A stretch of DNA of 64,000 nt. Origin: Azorhizobium caulinodans ORS 571. GTDB taxonomy: Bacteria; Pseudomonadota; Alphaproteobacteria; Rhizobiales; Xanthobacteraceae. The translations under genes were made by a program, and so were the position numbers. Shown here piece by piece: positions 31,369 through 40,869 of the stretch. How positions within the stretch are numbered: the stretch's first letter is position 1; every line of letters starts with the position of its first letter. The stretch is taken from assembly GCF_000010525.1 (NCBI RefSeq), contig NC_009937.1, forward strand, positions 2,857,501 through 2,921,500, read 5' to 3'. The notes under the pieces are model-generated. The model was not told where the DNA came from. It made no database searches and saw only the letters and a program-made list of their open reading frames with translations.

Positions 31369-33066
31369 TCACGCAGCGTTAAGGTCGCGGACGAAGGTCT
31401 CCACCACCGACCGCAGGTCCGTCGCCTGGGCCGAGAGACCCTGAGAGAGGCTGAGCAACTGGTTGGAGGCCGCCCCCGTCGCCTGCGCGGCCCGGCCGAC
31501 GCCGGTGATGTTGTCGGTCACTTCCTGCGTGCCCGTCGACGCCTGCTGGCAGTTCTGGGCGATCTCGCCCGTCGCTTCGCCCTGCTGCGCCACCGAGCCG
31601 GAGATGGCCGAGGAGATCTCCTTGATGTTGGTCACCACGCGGATGATCTCCGCCATGGAGGCCACCGTGCCGTTGGTGGCGGACTGGATCTCCTCCACCT
31701 TCTGCGAGATGTCGCTGGTGGCCTTGGCGGTCTGGGAGGCCAGTTCCTTCACCTCCGAGGCGACGACCGCGAAGCCCTTGCCCGCGTCGCCGGCACGGGC
31801 GGCTTCGATGGTGGCGTTGAGAGCCAGCAGGTTGGTCTGGTCGGCGATGGACTTGATGAGGTTGATGACCTCGCCGATGTCCGCCGCCGCCCGGGCGAGT
31901 TCGCTGATCCGCTGGTTGGAGGCATCGGCCTCGCGGAAGGCGAGATCCGCGACCGTGGCCGAATGGCTCACCTGCGCCGTGATCTCCCGCACCGAGGCGG
32001 CCAGTTCCTCGGAAGAGGCCGCAACGGTCTGCACATTGGTGGCGGCCTGCTCGGCGGCCGCAGCCACGGCCTGCGCCTGCTGCGCGGTCTGGTCGGCCGA
32101 AGCGGACAGATCGCGGGCGGCGTGTGCCACCTCGCCGGACGAGCCCGCGAAGCTGGAGGCGAGCTCCTTCATGCGGGCGACGAAATTCTGGGCCAGCGCC
32201 TCGCGCCGGACCATGGTCTGGCGCTCCACCTCTTCGCGCTCCTGCTGGGCCCGGCGCAGAACCTCCGCCTCGGAGAGCTGGCCGCGCAGATGCTCGAGCG
32301 AGGTCGCCATGGCGCCGATCTCATCCTTGCGGGTGGTGCCGGCGACCGGGGTGCCGAGCTTGCCCTGCCCCATGTCGGCCATGGCGCCCATCATGGTGCG
32401 GATCGGAGCGACGATGCCGCTGCGCACCAGCAGGATCGCCACGGCGATCATGGCGAGGGTGGCGCCGGCGATGCCGAGCAACGTCACCAGGGCCGAGTGG
32501 CGGGTCTGCGCCTGGAGCGTCGCGCGGATGGCATTGCTTTCGGCGGTGAGCTTGCCGTTGAACTCGACGGTGGCGGCGATCACCGCATTGATGGCCGGTT
32601 CGCAGCGCGCCGACATGAGCGCACCGGCGCGGGCGATGGAATCGAGCGAGGTCTCGGTGGTGGCGATGCGGACCACCTCCCCGCACTCATTGGCCACGAC
32701 GGTGGTGAGCCGGTCGCGCAACTGGGTGATCTCCGCGCGCTTGTTCGGCACGGCGTCCGCGCCTTCGTCCATCAGTTCGCCGAAGCGCTTCATGGAAGCC
32801 TTCAGGGCGGCAGCCGCTTTCACATTGTCATCGTCCGAGGTGGAGATGATGGCGCGCATGATGTCCGTGCTGACGGTCGCCGCCGAACGGGCCGAACGGG
32901 CGATCTTGTTGATGGCCGTCTGCGGACCGTCCGCCAGCTCGCCATATGCGCTGTCGATGCTGGACATGGTGGAGGTGGAATAGAGCGCGCCGCCGAGGCT
33001 GATCACCCCCAGCAACGCGAGCAGAACCACCACCTTCCAGGTCATGGGAAGATTTGCGTAGCTCAT
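31369..33066 (-). CDS. Methyl-accepting chemotaxis protein (HAMP, four-helix-bundle sensor)
   Basis: This 565-residue chemoreceptor has TM1 at residues about 7-27 and a mostly helical periplasmic domain to about 190. TM2 (about 192-216) and HAMP (about 217-270) follow, then a cytoplasmic signalling domain. The kinase-contact hairpin is the conserved [20 protein letters not shown] region. The ligand is unknown. It has no usual C-terminal CheR pentapeptide. The start at 33066 follows GGGGGAC; an upstream extension of 52 residues is rejected. Confidence 0.92.
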   Translation of the reverse strand: MSYANLPMTWKVVVLLALLGVISLGGALYSTSTMSSIDSAYGELADGPQTAINKIARSARSAATVSTDIMRAIISTSDDDNVKAAAALKASMKRFGELMDEGADAVPNKRAEITQLRDRLTTVVANECGEVVRIATTETSLDSIARAGALMSARCEPAINAVIAATVEFNGKLTAESNAIRATLQAQTRHSALVTLLGIAGATLAMIAVAILLVRSGIVAPIRTMMGAMADMGQGKLGTPVAGTTRKDEIGAMATSLEHLRGQLSEAEVLRRAQQEREEVERQTMVRREALAQNFVARMKELASSFAGSSGEVAHAARDLSASADQTAQQAQAVAAAAEQAATNVQTVAASSEELAASVREITAQVSHSATVADLAFREADASNQRISELARAAADIGEVINLIKSIADQTNLLALNATIEAARAGDAGKGFAVVASEVKELASQTAKATSDISQKVEEIQSATNGTVASMAEIIRVVTNIKEISSAISGSVAQQGEATGEIAQNCQQASTGTQEVTDNITGVGRAAQATGAASNQLLSLSQGLSAQATDLRSVVETFVRDLNAA

Positions 33067-33518
33067 GGCGTCCCCCGTGTTTTGTTGCGAACGTTGGCCG
33101 TCGCTTTTGCCCGGCACCCTCGCAAGCCATCCGTCGTAGCGCCAGCTTGGCGCTCTCATGCACAGCAAGCTATCGACGGTAAGTGCCCACGATAAGTGCA
33201 GATAAAAACCATCATTGGTCATTCATTTCCAATGTGGTGCTATTTTTAGTTCATCTTGGAAGACTGCCTGCATATTTTTTGCGCCGCAAGAATAAGCACG
33301 CGCCCGATGTTCCGCAGCAGTAAATTCCCTGCGTGGGCAACGGCGCTGACTTGCCCGCCGGCCGACCCGGTGCTCGGTGGCAAACAGCCGACGGTGCACC
33401 TCGACACCCCGGCGGCACGCATGGAGGCAGGGCATACACCCCACCATCTTGTCTTGAGGTTTTGAGAATCGCTCGCGCCGCGCCGAGACCGCCTCTGGCA
33501 CGAGCCGGGGCCGGCGCG
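33067..33518. other. Intergenic region with AT-rich patch
   Basis: I find no credible gene in these 452 bp; a possible reading frame through them overlaps the ParB-like gene and resembles nothing known. An AT-rich stretch at about 33180-33300 contrasts with the surroundings and probably carries the promoter of the chemoreceptor. Confidence 0.5.
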
Positions 33519-34145
33519 TCAGTCCCTGGACGTGTCGCCGAGATAGCCGGGCAGGTCCTGGGCCTCGTCGAGACGGGCGAGCTTGATGGCGAGGTCGCGG
33601 GCGAGATCGAAATCGGTCTCGATCAGACGCTTCGACATGAAGGAGCGGAAATACTCGCCCCACATGAATTCCTTGAACGGCGTCTCGTCATCGTCCCGGA
33701 AGGCGGGGCCGCGCACCGAGCGGGCGAGCGTGCGCCACGGATTGTCCGTGAGGTCGCGCACATGGTTCGGAATGCGGGCATAGGGCCGCCGGTTGCCGTC
33801 GGCATCAATGGGCCAGCAATTGCCCTCGCGCTCCATCTCTTCCCAGAAGGCGGTGCGGTCGAGATGGGACCAATCCGCCTGGCGGGACAGGTCCAGATAC
33901 ACCTCCTTGAAGCCGGCGATGAGAGCGGCGCGGCAGAGATGATGGTGATCTATCAGATAGAGCTGGTTGCCGGGCCCGCGCACGCAGGGGATCGGCTTCT
34001 TGCGGAAGAGCGCCTCGGCCTCCTCTTCGCCCATGGCCATCATTTTCTTGGCCCGCCGGGCGACCTCCTGCATCCCGAGCGTGAGCTGGGTGGGGTGCAG
34101 ATCGTCGATGGCGACGGATTCGAGATGGTCGGGCAGGCTGGCCAT
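33519..34145 (-). CDS. ParB-like nuclease-domain protein (ParBc_2, PF08857 type)
   Basis: This 208-residue protein matches the putative ParB-like nuclease family. It has an N-terminal ParB/sulfiredoxin-like core (DLHPTQLTLGMQEV) and the hallmark VRGPGNQLYLIDHHHLCRA near residue 65, followed by WPIDADGNRRPY. It lacks the helix-turn-helix of true ParB and there is no parA next to it, so chromosome partitioning is unlikely. The family is scattered in proteobacteria and uncharacterised. It lies 82 bp downstream of fumC on the same strand. Confidence 0.8.
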   Translation of the reverse strand: MASLPDHLESVAIDDLHPTQLTLGMQEVARRAKKMMAMGEEEAEALFRKKPIPCVRGPGNQLYLIDHHHLCRAALIAGFKEVYLDLSRQADWSHLDRTAFWEEMEREGNCWPIDADGNRRPYARIPNHVRDLTDNPWRTLARSVRGPAFRDDDETPFKEFMWGEYFRSFMSKRLIETDFDLARDLAIKLARLDEAQDLPGYLGDTSRD

Positions 34146-34227
34146 GACGCGCTTCCGGAGCATGAGACGAAAAAGGGGTGCGGCGACCGGCGCCGCACCC
34201 CCATGAACGCAATCGGCCTGAAACGGA

Positions 34228-35619
34228 TCAGCCGGGAGAGATCATGTTCTCCGGACGGACGACCGCGTCGAACTCCTCGTTCGTCACATAGCCGCCGCCG
34301 ACCGCTTCCTCGCGCAGCGTGGTGCCGTTCTTGTGGGCGGTCTTGGCGATCTTGGCGGCCGCGTCATAGCCGATCTTCGGTGCCAGCGCGGTGACCAGCA
34401 TCAGGGAGCGCTCGAGGCCGGCCTTGATGTTGTCCTCGCGCGGCTCGATGCCGACCACGCAGTGCTCGGTGAAGCTCACCGCCGCATCCGCGATCAGGCG
34501 CACCGACTGCAGGAAGTTGTAGGCCATCACCGGGTTGAACACGTTCAGCTCGAAATGGCCCTGGCTGCCGGCGAAGGTGAGCGCGGCATTGTTGCCGAAC
34601 ACCTGCACGCAAACCTGCGTCAGCGCCTCGCACTGGGTCGGGTTCACCTTGCCCGGCATGATGGACGAGCCGGGCTCGTTCTCCGGCAGGGCCAGTTCGC
34701 CGAGGCCGGAACGCGGGCCAGAGCCGAGGAAGCGGATGTCGTTGGCGATCTTGAACAGCGAGGCCGCCACCGTGTTGATGGCGCCGTGCGAGAACACCAT
34801 GGCGTCATGGGCGGCGAGCGCCTCGAACTTGTTCGGAGCGGTGGTGAAGGGCAGGCCGGTGATGGCGGCGATCTTCTCGGCCACCTTCTCGGCAAAGCCC
34901 ACCGGCGCATTGAGGCCGGTACCGACCGCCGTGCCGCCCTGGGCGAGCTGCATCAGCGCCGGGAGGGTGGATTCGATGCGGGCGATGCCGTTTTCCACCT
35001 GCTTGGCATAGCCGGAGAATTCCTGGCCGAGCGTCAGCGGGGTGGCGTCCTGCGTGTGCGTGCGGCCGATCTTGATGATCGAGGCCCACTGCTTCGCCTT
35101 GGCGTCGAGGGCGCCGTGCAGCGTCTTCAGGGCGGGAAGCAGCCGGTGCACGATCTCTTCCGAGCAGGCGACATGCATCGCCGTCGGATAGGTGTCGTTG
35201 GACGACTGGCTCATGTTGACGTGGTCGTTCGGGTGCACGGGCTTCTTGGAGCCCTTCTCGCCGCCCAGCATCTCGATGGCGCGGTTCGAGATGACCTCGT
35301 TCGCGTTCATGTTGGACTGGGTGCCCGAGCCGGTCTGCCAGACCACCAGCGGGAAATGGTCGTCGAGCTTGCCGTCGATCACTTCCTGGGCGGCCGCGAC
35401 GATGGCGTCGGCGATCTTGCCGTCCAGCTTGCCGAGGTCACGGTTGGCCTCGGCGGCGGCGCGCTTCACGATGCCGAGAGCGCGGACGACCGGAAGCGGC
35501 TGGCGTTCCCAGCCGATCTTGAAATTGCCGTAGGATCGCTGCGCCTGCGCGCCCCAATAACGGTCCGCCGGCACCTCGATGGGGCCGAAAGTGTCAGTTT
35601 CGACGCGGGTGGCACTCAT
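34228..35619 (-). CDS. fumC: Fumarate hydratase class II
   Basis: This 463-residue, iron-free fumarase of the aspartase/fumarase superfamily interconverts fumarate and L-malate in the TCA cycle. [19 protein letters not shown] opens it, [13 protein letters not shown] and [13 protein letters not shown] line the active site, and the signature [13 protein letters not shown] carries the catalytic Ser loop. The length is normal. It is probably transcribed from the 266-bp gap upstream. Confidence 0.97.
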   Translation of the reverse strand: MSATRVETDTFGPIEVPADRYWGAQAQRSYGNFKIGWERQPLPVVRALGIVKRAAAEANRDLGKLDGKIADAIVAAAQEVIDGKLDDHFPLVVWQTGSGTQSNMNANEVISNRAIEMLGGEKGSKKPVHPNDHVNMSQSSNDTYPTAMHVACSEEIVHRLLPALKTLHGALDAKAKQWASIIKIGRTHTQDATPLTLGQEFSGYAKQVENGIARIESTLPALMQLAQGGTAVGTGLNAPVGFAEKVAEKIAAITGLPFTTAPNKFEALAAHDAMVFSHGAINTVAASLFKIANDIRFLGSGPRSGLGELALPENEPGSSIMPGKVNPTQCEALTQVCVQVFGNNAALTFAGSQGHFELNVFNPVMAYNFLQSVRLIADAAVSFTEHCVVGIEPREDNIKAGLERSLMLVTALAPKIGYDAAAKIAKTAHKNGTTLREEAVGGGYVTNEEFDAVVRPENMISPG

Positions 35620-35885
35620 GGTCCGGTACTCTCCTTGGACTGTCCAGCGGCCAGGCTTCTAGCACACGTCATCAGAAGTCCGTGAGCGCCGGGCGCGATC
35701 AAAATAATTGCAGGGAGGTACCTAATGACGCCGGGATCGGTAATTTTGGCCCTAGCTTCGCGGCGCAGGCGGATGACAATGCGAGTCCGCGCACTATGTG
35801 ATGGTAACGTCGGACTGGGTTCGGATCAGGACGACGCGCGTTAACCCGGCTCGGTTGGGGGCCAGAGTCGAGACTGAGAAACACT

Positions 35886-36074
35886 TTGGGCGACGTCGTG
35901 AACCTCAATAAGGCCCGCAAGACGCGGGCCCGACAGCAGGCGCAGGCCGAGGCTGCCGAGAACCGGATCCGGTTCGGGCGCACCAAGGCCGAGCGTGAAG
36001 CTCAGGCCGCGCAGGAACGCCTGCAGGCCAAGCGCCTGGATGGTCACGCCCGCACCGAAAGGGAAGAATCATGA
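35886..36074 (+). CDS. DUF4169 family small basic protein
   Basis: This 62-residue, highly charged helical protein matches DUF4169: VVNLNKARKTRARQQAQAEAAENRIRFGRTKAERE, then AKRLDGH. A TTG at 35886 gives the family N-terminus MGDVVNL; a GTG at 35898 is an alternative, and neither has a strong ribosome binding site. Its stop overlaps the next start by 4 bases (ATGA). The function is unknown; the pair with the ribbon-helix-helix protein is widespread in rhizobia. Confidence 0.75.
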   Translation: MGDVVNLNKARKTRARQQAQAEAAENRIRFGRTKAEREAQAAQERLQAKRLDGHARTEREES

Positions 36075-36349
36075 AAAGCCCCGTGGTGAAGAGATCCATC
36101 GTTATTGCCGGTCACAAGACCAGCGTGAGCCTGGAGGACGCCTTCTGGGATGCGCTCAAGGAAATCGCGGGGCAGCGGCGCCTGACCCTGTCCGACCTGG
36201 TGGCGACCATCGACTCCGGCCGCAATCAGGGCAACCTGTCGTCCGCGATCCGGCTGTTCGTGCTGGACTATTATCGCGGCACCGCGAATGCCGCGCGCGG
36301 ACACAGCATGGGCGAACGCGTCGGAGCCGGCAGCGCTACCGTTGCGTAA
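36071..36349 (+). CDS. Ribbon-helix-helix domain protein (RHH_4 type)
   Basis: This 92-residue protein has a ribbon-helix-helix core: the strand VVKRSIVIAGHKTSVSLEDAFWDALKEIA is followed by LTLSDLVATID and SSAIRLFVLDYYRG. RHH proteins bind DNA as dimers through the strand, so a small transcription regulator is likely. It is translationally coupled to the DUF4169 gene and followed by an intrinsic terminator. The target is unknown. Confidence 0.85.
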   Translation: MKSPVVKRSIVIAGHKTSVSLEDAFWDALKEIAGQRRLTLSDLVATIDSGRNQGNLSSAIRLFVLDYYRGTANAARGHSMGERVGAGSATVA

Positions 36350-36380
36350 TCGCATAGCAGTTCCTATCTGAATGCATGAG

Positions 36381-36416
36381 GCGCGCGCCGCGTTGAAAGG
36401 GGACGCGCGCTTTTCT
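36381..36416 (+). terminator. Intrinsic terminator after the RHH gene
   Basis: A 7-bp GC stem (36381-36387 with 36404-36410) with a 16-base loop is followed at once by TTTTCTAT. It separates the DUF4169-RHH pair from hflK. Confidence 0.6.
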
Positions 36417-36544
36417 ATAACCTGCCCGCCGGCTCGCGGGGCCCGGCGCGTCCATGGGGCGCGTGTGCCCGGACCGCGAAGCGGTGGCAGAGTGGTACAG
36501 GTCTGGACCGCCGCCATCGCGCGGCGCTCCTACGGGAGTCGACG

Positions 36545-37675
36545 ATGTCGTGGAAAAATCAGGGCGGTGGCCCCTGGGGAAATGGGCCGCGGGGGCCCTG
36601 GGGTCAGGGACCGAACAATTCCGGACCGACGCCTCCAGACATTGAAGACATCATCCGCCGCAGTCAGGACCGCCTGCGGCACATGCTCCCGGGCTCCATG
36701 GGCACCAAGGGCGCAATCCTTCTGGTCGCTCTGGTGGTGGCCGGCTGGCTCCTCTCCGGCTTCTACCGCGTCGAGCCCGACGAGCAGGGCGTCGTCCTGC
36801 GCTTCGGCCGCTTCGTGCAGCTCACCCAGCCGGGCCTCAACTATCACCTGCCCTACCCGATCGAGACCGTGCTGACCCCCAAGGTCACGCGCGTGAACCG
36901 CATCGACATCGGCATGCGCCTCGCCGAGGACACCCGACGCAACGCCACCGTGCTGCGCGACGTTCCCGAGGAGAGCCTGATGCTCACCGGCGACGAGAAC
37001 ATCGTCGACGTGGATTTCGCCGTCTTCTGGGTCATCAACAACGCCGAGCAGTATCTGTTCAACGTGCAGAACCCGGAGAGCACCATCAAGGCGGTGGCCG
37101 AGAGCGCCATGCGCGAGGTGGTCGGCCGCAACAACATCCAGCCCATCCTCACCGGCGCCCGGCAGAACATCGAGACCGGCGTGCAGGACCTGATGCAGCG
37201 GGTGCTCGACAGCTACAGCGCCGGCGTGAAGATCACGCAGGTCCAGCTCCAGAAGGTGGACCCGCCGGCGCAGGTCATCGACGCCTTCCGCGACGTGCAG
37301 GCCGCCCGCGCGGACGCCGAGCGCGCCCAGAACGAGGCGCAGACCTACGCCAACCGCGTCGTGCCCGAGGCGCGAGGCGAAGCCGCCCGCATCGAAAACG
37401 GCGCCCAGGCCTACCGCGAGCGCACCGTGGTGGAAGCCCGCGGCCAGGCCGAGCGCTTCCTCAAGATCTACGATGAATATGTGAAGGCGAAGGACGTGAC
37501 GCGCGAGCGCATGTATCTGGAGACCATGGAACGTGTGCTCGGCGGCACCGACAAGGTGATCGTCGACCAGAACGCCAGCCGCAGCGGCGGCGTGGTGCCC
37601 GTGCTGCCGCTCAACGAGCCGGCCCGCCGCGCCCCCGCCCCCACCGGCCCGCAGACCCAGGGAGCCGCCCGATGA
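36545..37675 (+). CDS. hflK: FtsH protease modulator HflK
   Basis: This 376-residue inner-membrane protein of the SPFH family has a Gly/Pro/Trp-rich cytoplasmic start (GGGPWGNGPRGPWGQGPN), one transmembrane helix (about residues 58-76) and a large periplasmic SPFH domain. HflK and HflC form the cage around FtsH. YRVEPDEQGVVLRFGRF and PGLNYHLPYPIE are hallmarks. Its stop overlaps the hflC start by 4 bases. It is the first gene of hflK-hflC-DUF2065-degP. Confidence 0.96.
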   Translation: MSWKNQGGGPWGNGPRGPWGQGPNNSGPTPPDIEDIIRRSQDRLRHMLPGSMGTKGAILLVALVVAGWLLSGFYRVEPDEQGVVLRFGRFVQLTQPGLNYHLPYPIETVLTPKVTRVNRIDIGMRLAEDTRRNATVLRDVPEESLMLTGDENIVDVDFAVFWVINNAEQYLFNVQNPESTIKAVAESAMREVVGRNNIQPILTGARQNIETGVQDLMQRVLDSYSAGVKITQVQLQKVDPPAQVIDAFRDVQAARADAERAQNEAQTYANRVVPEARGEAARIENGAQAYRERTVVEARGQAERFLKIYDEYVKAKDVTRERMYLETMERVLGGTDKVIVDQNASRSGGVVPVLPLNEPARRAPAPTGPQTQGAAR

Positions 37676-38604
37676 AAAACTCTTTCCTCGGCGGCGGCAT
37701 CCTCGTCGTCTTCCTCATCGTGGTGATCGGCCTCTATTCCTCGGCCTTCACCGTGACCCAGAACCAGCAGGCGCTGGTGCTGCGCCTCGGCAATCCGCGG
37801 CCGCCCATCACGACGCCGGGCCTGCACTGGAAGGTGCCGTTCATCGACACGGTGGTCTATCTGGACAAGCGCATCCTCGACCTCGAGAACCCCTCGCAGG
37901 AAGTGATCGCCTCGGACCAGAAGCGCCTCGTGGTGGATGCCTTCGCGCGCTACCGCATCTCCGATCCGCTCAAGTACTATCAGGCGGTCGGCACGGTTGA
38001 GGGCGCCAACTCCCGCCTCGCCACCGTCCTCAACTCGGCCCTGCGCCGCGTGCTGGGCGAAAGCACGTTCACCCAGGTGGTGCGCGATGAGCGCGAGGGC
38101 CTGATGGCCCGCATCAAGGAGCAGGTGAACCGCGAGGCCTCCAACTTCGGCATCACGGTGGTGGATGTGCGCATCCGCCGCGCGGACCTGCCGGACGCCA
38201 ACAGCCAGGCGGTGTTCCAGCGCATGCAGACGGAACGCCAGCGTGAGGCCGCCGAGATCCGCGCCCAGGGCGGCGAGGCAGCCCAGCGCACCCGCTCGCG
38301 TGCCGACCGCGAGGTGACGATCCTGCTCGCCGAAGCCAACTCCCGGGGCGAGGCCGTGCGCGGCCAGGGCGATGCGGAACGCAACCAGATCTTCGCCCAG
38401 GCCTATGGGCGCGATCCGGAGTTCTTCACCTTCTATCGTTCGCTCCAGGCCTACGAGCAGTCGATCAAGGCTTCCGACACCCGTCTCGTGTTGAGCCCGG
38501 AGGCGGACTTCTTCCGCTTCCTGCGCAACCCGCAAGGCACACGGGGCCCGGTCGGCGCGGCCCCGGCGGACAGCGTCACGCCCGTTCCCGTTCCGGCCCG
38601 CTGA
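37672..38604 (+). CDS. hflC: FtsH protease modulator HflC
   Basis: This 310-residue SPFH protein has an N-terminal anchor (residues about 6-26), then TQNQQALVLRLGNPR, PGLHWKVPFID and the C-terminal helical region with FFTFYRSLQAYEQS. It partners HflK in controlling FtsH access to membrane substrates. The ATG is coupled to the hflK stop (ATGA). Confidence 0.96.
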   Translation: MKNSFLGGGILVVFLIVVIGLYSSAFTVTQNQQALVLRLGNPRPPITTPGLHWKVPFIDTVVYLDKRILDLENPSQEVIASDQKRLVVDAFARYRISDPLKYYQAVGTVEGANSRLATVLNSALRRVLGESTFTQVVRDEREGLMARIKEQVNREASNFGITVVDVRIRRADLPDANSQAVFQRMQTERQREAAEIRAQGGEAAQRTRSRADREVTILLAEANSRGEAVRGQGDAERNQIFAQAYGRDPEFFTFYRSLQAYEQSIKASDTRLVLSPEADFFRFLRNPQGTRGPVGAAPADSVTPVPVPAR

Positions 38605-38617
38605 AGGTCCGGGAAAC

Positions 38618-38809
38618 GTGCGCGATCTCGTCGCCGCCCTCGGGCTCGTGCTGGTCATCGAGGGCCTCAGCCTCGCGGCGTTCCCCGCCGCGTGGCGCCG
38701 CGCCATGAAGGCGATCCTGAAGGCGCCCGAACAACCCATGCGCATCGCCGGCCTCGTGGCCGGCGTTGTCGGTGTGGTGCTCGTCTGGCTCGTCCGGGCG
38801 CATTTTTAG
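38618..38809 (+). CDS. DUF2065 small membrane protein (YjeT-like)
   Basis: This 63-residue protein has two transmembrane helices (about residues 3-22 and 41-60). RDLVAALGLVLVIEGL and a short middle with KAPEQPMRIAGLVAGVVG match DUF2065. It uses a GTG start at 38618, 13 bp after hflC. The family regularly follows hflC, suggesting a link to the HflKC-FtsH complex, but its function is unknown. Confidence 0.88.
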   Translation: MRDLVAALGLVLVIEGLSLAAFPAAWRRAMKAILKAPEQPMRIAGLVAGVVGVVLVWLVRAHF

Positions 38810-39059
38810 CCGGGGACCCGGCCTCCTCCGCCATGGTGGTGCCGCAGTGCTTCCGATCATCGGACGCTGCGCCACCCGGCCCGCTTGCGTCCGCCGAGCC
38901 GGGACCGCGCCCCGTTACGGCGCAGCGCGGAGGATTGACGTTCCGTTCACCCGAGCGTGACTCTCGTCCAACGCGTTTTTGAAGTCTCATTGCCCTTCTC
39001 GGGGGATGGTGCTTCCGTGCCAGTTCGTCATCGAAAGTCCGGGTCCGCGAGGAGATCCC

Positions 39060-40550
39060 ATGTTCCGTATCGATCGTTTGCGCGCTGCGATGGCCGCCCC
39101 TGCGCTGGCGCTTGCCCTGGCCGTATCCGGCCCCGTGCATGCCGCTGCCAGCAAGGGGCCGGACACGGTCGCGGATGTCGCTGAGAAGGTGATGGATGCG
39201 GTGGTGAACATCTCCACCTCGCAGAACGTCGCCCCGTCCCGCAGCGTCCCCGCCCCGCAGCTCCCGCCCGGCTCGCCCTTCGAGGATTTCTTCGACGAGT
39301 TCTTCAAGCGCCGGCAACAGCAGGATGACGGCGACCAGGAACAGTCGAACCGCCGCCCCCGCCGCGTCTCGTCCCTCGGCTCGGGCTTCGTCATCGATCC
39401 GACCGGCTACATCGTGACCAACAATCACGTCATCGCCGACGCGGATGAGATCTACGCCAATTTCAACGACGGCACGAAGCTCAAGGCCGAACTCGTCGGC
39501 CGCGACACCAAGACCGACCTCGCCCTGCTGAAGGTGAAGCCGGAGAAGCCGCTGGTGTCCGTGAAGTTCGGCGACAGCGACAAGATGCGGGTCGGCGACT
39601 GGGTGATGGCCATCGGCAATCCGTTCGGCCTCGGCGGCACGCTCACGGTGGGCGTCATCTCCGCCCGCAACCGCGACATCAATTCCGGCCCCTACGACAA
39701 CTTCCTGCAGACGGACGCGGCCATCAACCGGGGCAATTCCGGCGGCCCGCTGTTCAACATGGAAGGCGACGTGATCGGCGTGAACACCGCCATCATCTCC
39801 CCCTCGGGCGGCTCCATCGGCATCGGCTTCGCCGTGCCCTCCTCCACCGCCGGCCCGGTGATCGCCCAGCTCCAGCAGTTCAAGGAAGTGCGGCGCGGCT
39901 GGATCGGCGTGCGCATCCAGAACGTCTCCGACGAGATCGCCGAGAGCCTGGGCATCGGCAAGGCGCGCGGCGCGCTGGTGGGCGGCCTCAATGACGACAA
40001 CAGCCCGGCGGCCAAGGCCGGCGTGAAGGCCGGCGACGTGATCGTCAAGTTCGACGGCAAGGACGTGAAGGATGTCCGCGACCTGCCCCGCATCGTGGCC
40101 GACACGCCGGTGGGCAAGGAAGTGGACATCGTCGTCCTGCGCAAGGGCAAGGAAGAGACCCTGAAGATCACGGTCGCCCGCGCCCCCGAGGAGGAGAAGA
40201 CCGCCGCCGACAAGTCCAAGCCCCAGAGCGCGGACGCCGACAAGCCGGTGGTGAAGAAGGTGCTCGGCCTCGAAGTCGCCAGCATCACCGACGACCTGCG
40301 CCGCCGCTTCAAGATCAAGGACACGGTGAAGGGCGTGGTCATCACCTCCGTGGACCGCAATTCCGCCGCCGCCGACAAGGGCCTCAAGGCCGGTCAGGTG
40401 ATCGTGGAAGTGGGCCAGGAGCCGGTCTCCGCCCCGGCCGACCTCCAGAAGCGGGTGGATGCGCTGAAGAAGGACAACAAGAAGTCGGCCCTGCTGCTGA
40501 TTTCCGACGGCGAAGGCCAGGTCCAGTTCGCGGCCGTGCCGCTCAACTGA
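39060..40550 (+). CDS. degP: Periplasmic serine protease DegP/DegQ (Do family)
   Basis: This 496-residue protein has a signal peptide (cleavage near AAA at 28-30). The protease domain has His123 (VTNNHV), Asp153 (KTDLALL) and Ser227 (GNSGG), with a Q-linker loop at residues 80-100. Two PDZ domains lie at about 285-375 and 415-490. It degrades or holds misfolded envelope proteins. The start at 39060 has GGAGA upstream. A 250-bp gap after DUF2065 suggests its own promoter, possibly a stress promoter. An intrinsic terminator follows. Confidence 0.95.
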   Translation: MFRIDRLRAAMAAPALALALAVSGPVHAAASKGPDTVADVAEKVMDAVVNISTSQNVAPSRSVPAPQLPPGSPFEDFFDEFFKRRQQQDDGDQEQSNRRPRRVSSLGSGFVIDPTGYIVTNNHVIADADEIYANFNDGTKLKAELVGRDTKTDLALLKVKPEKPLVSVKFGDSDKMRVGDWVMAIGNPFGLGGTLTVGVISARNRDINSGPYDNFLQTDAAINRGNSGGPLFNMEGDVIGVNTAIISPSGGSIGIGFAVPSSTAGPVIAQLQQFKEVRRGWIGVRIQNVSDEIAESLGIGKARGALVGGLNDDNSPAAKAGVKAGDVIVKFDGKDVKDVRDLPRIVADTPVGKEVDIVVLRKGKEETLKITVARAPEEEKTAADKSKPQSADADKPVVKKVLGLEVASITDDLRRRFKIKDTVKGVVITSVDRNSAAADKGLKAGQVIVEVGQEPVSAPADLQKRVDALKKDNKKSALLLISDGEGQVQFAAVPLN

Positions 40551-40869
40551 CGGCGGCGTCCGGTTCGAACGCCAGCACCCCTGAAATGCGATCCGCGGCG
40601 CGCCATTGGCGCGCCGCTTTGCGTTTGGCCGGACGAATCGAAGGCCGCGGCAATCCGGCGACGGTTTCTCGCCGTCCCGAATGCAGAGATCGGAAAGCCC
40701 CCCGTTCGGAGCTCCGAGAGAACGGGTCGGGCCCGTCCCTGACGAAAAACATATATCAGAAGTAGATTATAGAGACATTTTTACACCGATTAATTGCATG
40801 TTCAGACAACTCCAGCTTCAGGCAAGGTGACTGATAGACAGTCTCACAAGTAATAAGTTGGAGAATTTT
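40551..40869 (+). other. Intergenic region: degP terminator and chemoreceptor promoter region
   Basis: After the terminator at 40595-40626, the DNA is ordinary to about 40740 and then AT-rich up to the chemoreceptor start. ACACCGATTAA near 40784-40794 faintly recalls the flagellar sigma-28 -10 element, but no matching -35 is convincing. No gene is seen. Confidence 0.45.
40595..40626 (+). terminator. Intrinsic terminator after degP
   Basis: A perfect 10-bp GC stem (40595-40604 with 40608-40617) and a 3-base loop are followed by TTTGCGTTT. It lies 45 bases past the stop of the protease gene. Confidence 0.75.

Noticed and set aside
33223-33663. 146-residue minus-strand frame
   Set aside because: It overlaps the ParB-like gene in another frame, has an Arg/His-rich biased composition and no recognisable domain.
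36470-36540. Possible tRNA-like sequence upstream of hflK
   Set aside because: GGTGGCAGAGTGGTACAGG recalls a D arm, but no acceptor stem, anticodon arm or T loop can be assembled around it.
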